In this document: positions 58,898 to 64,000 of the stretch, piece by piece
How the letters are laid out: each line of letters starts with the position of its first letter
How positions within the stretch are numbered: position 1 is the first letter of the stretch
Source of the DNA: an uncultured Lachnospiraceae bacterium
Lineage (GTDB): Bacteria; Bacillota; Clostridia; Lachnospirales; Lachnospiraceae
Direction of reading: 5' to 3'
Assembly (NCBI GenBank): GCA_910579805.1
Contig: CAJTWM010000008.1
Location: 62,001-126,000 of the forward strand
DNA: 64,000 bases
The notes under the pieces: model-generated
The model's input: the letters and a program-made list of their open reading frames with translations, nothing else
What the model was told of the DNA's origin: nothing
Databases searched by the model: none
Position numbers and translations under genes: made by a program

Positions 58898-59323
58898 ATG
58901 GAGGAATTGTTAGTTTATGCCATTTTACTTTATGAGGAATTAATAACAGAAGACGAGTACAATAAACGGCTTGATGAATTATTCCTCAACAACCCCGAAA
59001 ACGATGATTTTCTTTATTTGGAATGGGAAACAGACATTAAAAAAGCTATTATTTATGTGCGGACGCATATTGATTACAAAAATCTTGACATTGAACGGTT
59101 TGGCAGAGTTTTAATAAGCAAATTAGAAAAGATTTATGTTAATTGCTCGGATATTGAATATTTTGCAAATCGAATGTATAGCTTATGGGAAGGTCTTCCC
59201 GGAAACGTTCAGAACATAGAACCCTTTTGGACTCTATGCTATGCAGACGACCCTATATCATGGGGAGATGAAAAACAGACCAGAAGCATTTATGAACATA
59301 TGCTAAGTTACTATAAGGATTAA
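58898..59323 (+). CDS. small acidic protein, immunity-like
   Basis: 141 residues, acidic, soluble and mostly helical, starting MEELLVYAILLYEEL, with conserved-looking WETDIKKAIIYVRTHIDY and WTLCYADDPISWGDE. It resembles uncharacterised small proteins found near toxin genes, so a polymorphic-toxin immunity role is possible, but no toxin is present. A hairpin just after the stop (59349-59380, GGGGAACTCTCC..GGAAAGCTCTCCC) could end transcription. It is one of the few apparently intact genes in this damaged region. Confidence 0.5.
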   Translation: MEELLVYAILLYEELITEDEYNKRLDELFLNNPENDDFLYLEWETDIKKAIIYVRTHIDYKNLDIERFGRVLISKLEKIYVNCSDIEYFANRMYSLWEGLPGNVQNIEPFWTLCYADDPISWGDEKQTRSIYEHMLSYYKD

Positions 59324-59396
59324 GTTAATATAACAATTATTCCTATGTCGGGGAACTCTCCTTTCGGAAAGCTCTCCCGAGTCTCCATGAAACGGA

Positions 59397-59561
59397 TCAG
59401 GAATCAGGTTGGATCTTTTTACAAAATTCTATAATTTCATCTTTTCTTTGTTCCGCCGCATTTTTGTTTTCCACTGCACATAAACCTAATCTATCGCAGC
59501 ACTCGATCTCTGCTGTCGCCCCATTTCTGACAGGACTGCAATTCATCACTAAAACATTCAT
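59397..59561 (-). pseudogene. iron-sulfur flavoprotein / NADPH-dependent FMN reductase with internal deletion
   Basis: The product keeps the N-terminal flavin-binding start MNVLVMNCSPVRNGATAEI (from 59561, behind GGAGGG) and the C-terminal CCDRLGLCAVENKNA to ECKKI-like end, joined directly. A full-length member has about 180-200 residues with a cluster-binding C-X2-C-type segment in the middle, which is absent. The frame is preserved, leaving 54 residues. EI/IE microhomology lies at the joint. Confidence 0.7.
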
Positions 59562-59653
59562 TCCGTTCACCCTCCACAACTTTCGACCGTCCATTTGATT
59601 ATATCACTCCATCCGCTATTACCAACAAGAATATAGGACATAGCAACTGCAGT

Positions 59654-60184
59654 CTATCTGCGCATATAAATTAAATCGGTTATCCCATTATATGTCTGCG
59701 CTTTCAATAATTTCAATTTTATTTCTTTCTCCGTATTATCAAAAAGCCGGATACCTGCACCTAAAATGGTCGGAATGACAGAAACATAATATTGGTCTAT
59801 CAGGTCATCACGCATCAATTGGCGGACCAAATTTGCCCCGCCGCATATCCAAATATTTTTTCCATCCTTTGATTTCAACATTTCCAACAGGCTGACAGGA
59901 TTCTCATTCACAAAACAAATCTGCTCCGTAGAATCTATCTCCCTGTGGGTAAATACATAAGTTGTAAAATCTCTATAAATCCATTCTGTCGGTGAAAGTT
60001 CCGTTGTAACCTGATAATATGTATTCCACCCCATTAAAACTGTGTCAATACCCTTCACAAATTCAGAATACACATCTACATTTTCACTGTCACTGCCCTG
60101 CCCATGCAGCCAGCCGACTCCTCCGCTACGATCAGCAATAAACCCATCAAGGCTCATTGCAATAAATAAAACTGTTTCTCTCAT
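59654..60184 (-). CDS. dihydrofolate reductase / RibD C-terminal family protein
   Basis: 176 residues. Starts RETVLFIAMSLDGFIADRSGG and includes TVLMGWNTYYQV, NIWICGGANLVRQLM and PTILGAGIRLFD, the YyaP/YwjB-like group of the DHFR fold. It binds NADPH in the known cases; the substrate is unknown. GGGAAG precedes the ATG. It looks intact, unlike its neighbours. Confidence 0.88.
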   Translation of the reverse strand: MRETVLFIAMSLDGFIADRSGGVGWLHGQGSDSENVDVYSEFVKGIDTVLMGWNTYYQVTTELSPTEWIYRDFTTYVFTHREIDSTEQICFVNENPVSLLEMLKSKDGKNIWICGGANLVRQLMRDDLIDQYYVSVIPTILGAGIRLFDNTEKEIKLKLLKAQTYNGITDLIYMRR

Positions 60185-60285
60185 ACTTGCTTCCCATCCT
60201 GATTAAACATAAAAATGTCTGGTAGATTCTGACATCCGTTTAGAGTAACTTGTACAGCACCAACGCCCCTGCAAATCGGAAACTG

Positions 60286-60606
60286 TTACTTATTCTTGAT
60301 AAGTTTCAATTTTATATTTCTTCTGCCGGCAATCTTTTGAAATACCTCTGCCACATACAGGCATCGTGCCTTAAGTGGCAGCGAAGGCAGTTCATCATTT
60401 GATTGTATTGGGTTTATTGCTTCCTGTATCTCTGAAAGTTCTAATAAATTGACTGCCACACAAAAGAAATTCTTTATGTTCAAGGCTGCATTTCACAATT
60501 TTACATGACTGATTACCATTACCGCAACCGCCACACAGTAATTTCCTAAAAGCATAGGACACAGCCCACAATTTAAGCCGCAAAGAGAAAATAATTGATT
60601 TTCCGT
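60286..60606 (-). pseudogene. DUF3795 gene remnant: lost start codon, frameshift and internal deletion
   Basis: Reading leftward from 60606: ACG in place of ATG behind AAAGGA, then ENQLFSLCGLNCGLCPMLLGN, a frameshift to LCGGCGNGNQSCKIVKCSLEH, then a second shift to FFCVAVNLLELSEIQEAI and the C-terminus LPSLPLKARCLYVAEVFQ. The order matches DUF3795 cysteine-rich proteins with the middle removed. Three separate lesions make it non-functional. Confidence 0.6.
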
Positions 60607-60654
60607 TCAAATCCTTTCAAAAATACCACCCCAATTCCAAAAAAGATAAATTTT

Positions 60655-60841
60655 CTAAAACTCACACAATACCTGTTCTGCAATTCCCTGAGTTTCTCCC
60701 ATCGTAATCCTCTTTATTTTGGGTTTCCTCCCATAGCTGAATCTCCCCCGTTTCTTTCGGCTACGGAATTTTACATAGTCAACAAATTTTTTAATCCTAC
60801 ATTCCATTAAATCTGCCGCATTGCGGATGATTTCATATGCC
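60655..60841 (-). other. unassigned reading-frame remnant downstream of the primase-helicase
   Basis: A frame ending in RKKRGRFSYGRKPKIKRITMG and AEQVLCEF is open up to 60936, overlapping the helicase fragment in another phase. It is basic and has no family I recognise. It may be the end of a gene whose beginning was lost in the same deletion that cut the helicase. Confidence 0.3.
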
Positions 60842-62400
60842 TCATTTGACACTTTTTCGTTTCCGCCTGCGGCCTGTTGGCGTTTCATATTCCGGCAGTT
60901 CCTCATCAATATGCAAGAACCTTTTAAGCGCCTCATCCCATTGCTCCAACAATGCTGACGATGGGATGAGAATCAGTGTGCTTACCTGTCTTTGCGCTAT
61001 GACATTACAACATACAACCGTCTTCCCAAATGCAGTGGCAGCATTCAGAATACCGTTGTCATATTGGAGGAGTTTTCCGATAGCGGATATCTGTGATTCT
61101 TTCAGTTCTCCAGTAAATTCTGCATGGATTGGCCGACCTATGCTCCGTTTGTCTTCTATTTCATATTCGATACCGGCTTTTTCGCACTCTTTCGTTATAT
61201 TTTCCAAAATACCCCTTCGTCACTCCCAAGATAAATATATCTGTAATTTTCAAAATCAGACAATCCCATAGCCTGATTTTTATAAAAAACGGGATTGGAA
61301 AACGCCGCCATCCTCCGAATCTGATTCTGTATCCTTGGCTGTAAATTTGCTTTATCCACATATACGCCGTTTGACAATGTAATTCGTAATATCCCCTCAA
61401 CATCCTCTTTTTGAAAATGTTTCACTTTATCCCATGGCTTTTCACTATCATTTTCAAAAATATCTTTGCCGTTTACGGCAATGCCGTCTGCGACAGTATA
61501 AGAATTTCCCTCTGTCCACTCTTTTATCTTATCTTCAACAAACTCTTTTGAAAGCTTTTCCCTGCTTAACAGCACTTCCCACTGATTCGGATACGCATTC
61601 CAGTATTCATCTATAAATGCACTGTTCCCCTCTTTTAATGCCCGTCCCTGCAAAGGCAGTGCAATCAGATTGCCCAGCCCGCCGGCCGGAAGATGATCCT
61701 GCATTGGCAGCATACGGTCATAAAAACGAAACGACTTTAAATTTACAGACTCCGCCCCTTTATTTAACAGCGCATTGCCGAATTTTCTTGCCAATACGGC
61801 TTCTATCGGTTTTTGAAAAAATATCCAAAGATGCGCGCCTCTCCCCGAACGGGAACGCTCTACCAACGCATTGATTCCGTTAATATCACATATTTTTCTC
61901 AGGCTGTCTACTTCTTCTTTCCACAGATCGTCGGTGTTAGCAAAATCATTTTTTTCCGCATCTTTTTCATGATTATCAAAATCAAAAACAATAAATCTGC
62001 AGGTATCATCTGCCAAAAGCGGAAAAACGCCTATGACATCTGTAGCATCCTCTGAATCTCCCCTTAAATGATCGATGATCTGCTCTTTCTTTAACTCCTT
62101 ATATGCCTGTCTTTCGCAATCCTGACATTTTATTTTGCTGCCGGCAACTCTCGGACAGCCGCTTTTCCAAAAATTGTAACACTGCGTATAATAATTAACT
62201 TCCCTTGTAGATTTCTTTATGGTGCGCTTGCTGTACACATCCGTGCGTCCCCAAAACATGCTGAAAAACACTTTTGCATCCGCTTCTGTGATATTTCTTG
62301 GTATAATTCCTGCGCCTTGATCCGGATCATATTCGTTAACAGTGCCGTCAATCTCTTTTTCAGAATAAGGCAGCCCTGCTGCGTATCATATATTTCTTTG
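60842..62400 (-). pseudogene. TOTE-type primase-helicase gene, broken into fragments
   Basis: Primase part (62385 to 61195): FFSMFWGRTDVYSKRTIKKS, cysteines of YTQCYNFWKSGCP..CQDC, the AEP metal-binding FIVFDFDNH and catalytic RSRSGRGAHLWIFF, then GGLGNLIALPLQG. The frame then breaks: GSDEG runs into a stop, while GILENITKECEKAG continues in another frame (from 61207), followed by helicase motif I AATAFGKTVVC and Ia LILIPSSALLEQW, and stops at RRKRKSVK (60842). A further frameshift near 62370 cuts off the N-terminus. Helicase motifs II-VI and any nuclease are absent. These proteins are predicted conflict (defence) systems. Confidence 0.85.
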
Positions 62401-62438
62401 GTATCGCCTCCATCGCTTTTATTCCTATAGATACCATA

Positions 62439-62735
62439 TCATTTGCCGCCGCATTCTTCACTCAACCTTCCGATAATCGCAAGTTCCTGTGAATCAATAC
62501 TCTTTAAATTGTCTCTGACATGACGATACATTTTATCGAAATCAATATCTTTTTCCTGATTTTGATTTGGTGCTTTTCCTGATTTATTCCCGGCAGACTT
62601 CAGCATTTCCAGAAAATCTTCCCTGCGATGCTCCGGAAAAACCCTCTCGATCTCGTGAATAAAAGCAATAAGCTGCTCTGTCGAATATTGCGCCGTAAGG
62701 GCATCCGTCTGTTTTAAAAAATGAGTCAGATTCAT
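62439..62735 (-). pseudogene. N-terminal fragment of a larger partner protein of the TOTE locus
   Basis: 98 residues starting MNLTHFLKQTDALTAQYSTEQL and including EIERVFPEHRREDFLEML. I recall this beginning from proteins several hundred residues long that neighbour TOTE-type genes. Here the frame ends soon after IIGRLSEECGGK, and the primase remnants follow. Called a fragment by inference; a genuine short protein is possible. Its ATG overlaps the stop of the flavodoxin gene by 4 bp, implying coupling. Confidence 0.45.
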
Positions 62736-63184
62736 ATCGCAGCTCCTTTGGTTATTTTATCGTAAAATGCCGCCGCGCCAATAATCTCTTCTTCGGTCGG
62801 ATGTCCTTTGGCAATACCCCCAACAAGCTTGAACGGGCCATAAGTATCATAACCTCTGCAGCCATAGTTTCCCATTATCTTCGCGCCATTTGACTCAAGC
62901 GTCCTTGTAATGCTCTTTACATACCCACCGCTTGGGTTCCCGCAAGTATAGAGAAGGAACACCCTGCTTCCCGACGGAATTTTTGCGGCAAACTCCTCCA
63001 TACGTTTATAGAACTTCCCAAAAGCAATCCCGGCAGCAAGATCCACTATATCATATTCTGACAAGTCTACGCCGTCTGCGTTTTCAATGCTGACAGTTTC
63101 CACATTATACTTTTTTGCAATCGCATCCACAAGTTTTTTTGTATTCTCATGGTGGGTAGATTCATAAATAATAATAGATTTCAT
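62732..63184 (-). CDS. flavodoxin-domain protein
   Basis: 150 residues. Starts KSIIIYESTHHENTKKLVDAI, whose ESTHHENTKK is the FMN phosphate loop, then FLLYTCGNPSGGYV and NYGCRGYDTYGPFKLVGG. Short-chain, single-domain electron carrier, apparently intact. AGGAGG lies just before the ATG, within the end of the preceding small ORF. Confidence 0.88.
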   Translation of the reverse strand: MKSIIIYESTHHENTKKLVDAIAKKYNVETVSIENADGVDLSEYDIVDLAAGIAFGKFYKRMEEFAAKIPSGSRVFLLYTCGNPSGGYVKSITRTLESNGAKIMGNYGCRGYDTYGPFKLVGGIAKGHPTEEEIIGAAAFYDKITKGAAI

Positions 63185-63379
63185 TCAAATATGCCTCCTG
63201 TTTACAAATAAATGAATATATTCTGATTTCCCTTCTATCTGAAAATACTGTCTGAACCGCTTAAAATCTGCCTCGGAAGTCCATGAGCATCCCATGTGGC
63301 AAAATGAAATATAAATTGAGTGCGCCATAGCAAACTTCCGGCATAGCATTGCTTTTAGCACATCTTCAGGCATCTTCAT
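63185..63379 (-). CDS. small ORF upstream of the flavodoxin gene, possibly a remnant
   Basis: 64 codons (MKMPEDVLKAMLCRKFAMAH...). No family recognised. Its last codons (RRHI) are the AGGAGG ribosome binding site of the next gene, which may mean chance overlap. It could be the end of a degraded gene. Low confidence. Confidence 0.25.
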   Translation of the reverse strand: MKMPEDVLKAMLCRKFAMAHSIYISFCHMGCSWTSEADFKRFRQYFQIEGKSEYIHLFVNRRHI

Positions 63380-63489
63380 ATATGAAGGATTTCCAGTTCC
63401 AAAATATTGTCGTCATTCCCATAACAAGTCAATTCTATCGTCTGAACAGCAGCCGTCCGCTCCAATCGTTTTAAAAACACGCACGATTA

Positions 63490-63927
63490 TTATATCTCAC
63501 TATATGCTCTCTCCAATAGAGGCTTTGCCTTTTCAAAGTCCGCTGCATCTTTAATCGTTATCTGCAAATCTCCTGTGCCATAATGTCCAGTGCTACGCAT
63601 ATCTCTCGTAAATCCGTTTTCCAATTTGACAGTATCCGGACTCAGCTTTAGAAACAATATCATCTCCTAAAGATTCAATAAATCCACATATGGAATGATA
63701 AAGATTTCTCATATTTTCAGAGATTGTTGCCAATTTTTCCAAATGAGTTTTCTGTGTATTATTTCTTGTACCATTTTCATCCTCACCACTTTCCATAATC
63801 GGCTTTACAGTTGGTGTATTTAAATGTTCTGCTCTATCAACGTCTGAATTTCTTTTTTCAAAACCACCTCAGATGATGTACATTCCTTTACACCTTCATT
63901 CAAAGAGAATAATTTTATCTCCGCCAA
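63490..63927 (-). pseudogene. DUF5655-type gene remnant with two internal deletions
   Basis: Three pieces in order: an N-terminus with TTG start at 63927 (AEIKLFSLNEGVKECTSSEV to EIQTLIEQN), which then meets a stop; a middle piece (HLEKLATISENMRNLYHSIC to IESLGDDIVS); and after a frameshift the C-terminus SPDTVKLENGFTRDMRSTGH to KPLLERAYSEI, ending at 63490. These are the start, linker and end of a DUF5655 protein of about 300 residues with about half missing. GAGG lies upstream of the TTG. Confidence 0.7.
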
Positions 63928-64000
63928 TATTTTTACCTCATTTCATAATGCTACATAACTACTATAAAATTTTTATAATTGCTCCCTAAAAGTTCTTATT

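Overview
The window reads as a chromosome segment of a Gram-positive, low-to-mid GC Clostridia, most likely Lachnospiraceae. The reasons are the complete S10-spc-alpha ribosomal gene order with a KOW protein between map and infA, zinc-type S14, a long L17 with an internal insert, the ECF-truA-rplM-rpsI tail, AGGAGG-type ribosome binding sites, and gut-type glycan genes (GH2, GH53, MalEFG-type importer). Nearly everything from 1 to 57 kb is on the minus strand, so transcription runs right to left.

Layout. 1-424: start of a DUF1848 gene and a small partner ORF. 467-23,824: one very long minus-strand ribosomal superoperon, starting at a consensus promoter near 23.8 kb with a structured 250-nt leader and passing rpsJ to rplQ, including secY, adk, map, infA and rpoA. 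It stops at a strong terminator near 6.65 kb. A plus-strand M15 peptidase interrupts, and a second minus unit follows (ecfA1-ecfA2-ecfT-truA, then rplM-rpsI from its own perfect promoter). 24-34.5 kb: two chemoreceptors, one in an operon with a sugar-binding lipoprotein but no permease; an RNA methyltransferase; a Q/N/Y-rich membrane protein; and an MBOAT/SGNH/DUF2752 cluster. 34.8-39.1 kb: a two-component system and an ABC exporter whose two promoters carry the same 11-bp-phased direct repeat at the same distance from the -10. 39.2-45.4 kb: glycosyltransferase, permuted papain-like hydrolase, MprF-like flippase and a large GH2 enzyme. 45.8-48.6 kb: MATE, NUDIX, SplB-like radical SAM. 48.8-56.2 kb: a galactan-use locus (beta-lactamase-fold protein, LacI regulator, CBM61-like lipoprotein, GH53, binding protein and two permeases).

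57.6-63.9 kb is different in character: a run of damaged genes (ABC ATPase/histidine kinase, iron-sulfur flavoprotein, DUF3795, TOTE-type primase-helicase, a partner ORF, DUF5655). In most of them both ends survive and the middle is missing, mixed with a few intact small genes. It looks like accessory DNA decaying by many short internal deletions.

Cutting across the regions is a dispersed two-hairpin element of about 63 nt. It occurs in gene junctions (about 2.4, 9.2, 36.6, 45.5, 48.6 and 49.7 kb), twice as tandem copies. In several copies its conserved edge supplies the ribosome binding site of the next gene. I regard this element, the paired regulator operators and the deletion-scar zone as the most interesting observations.
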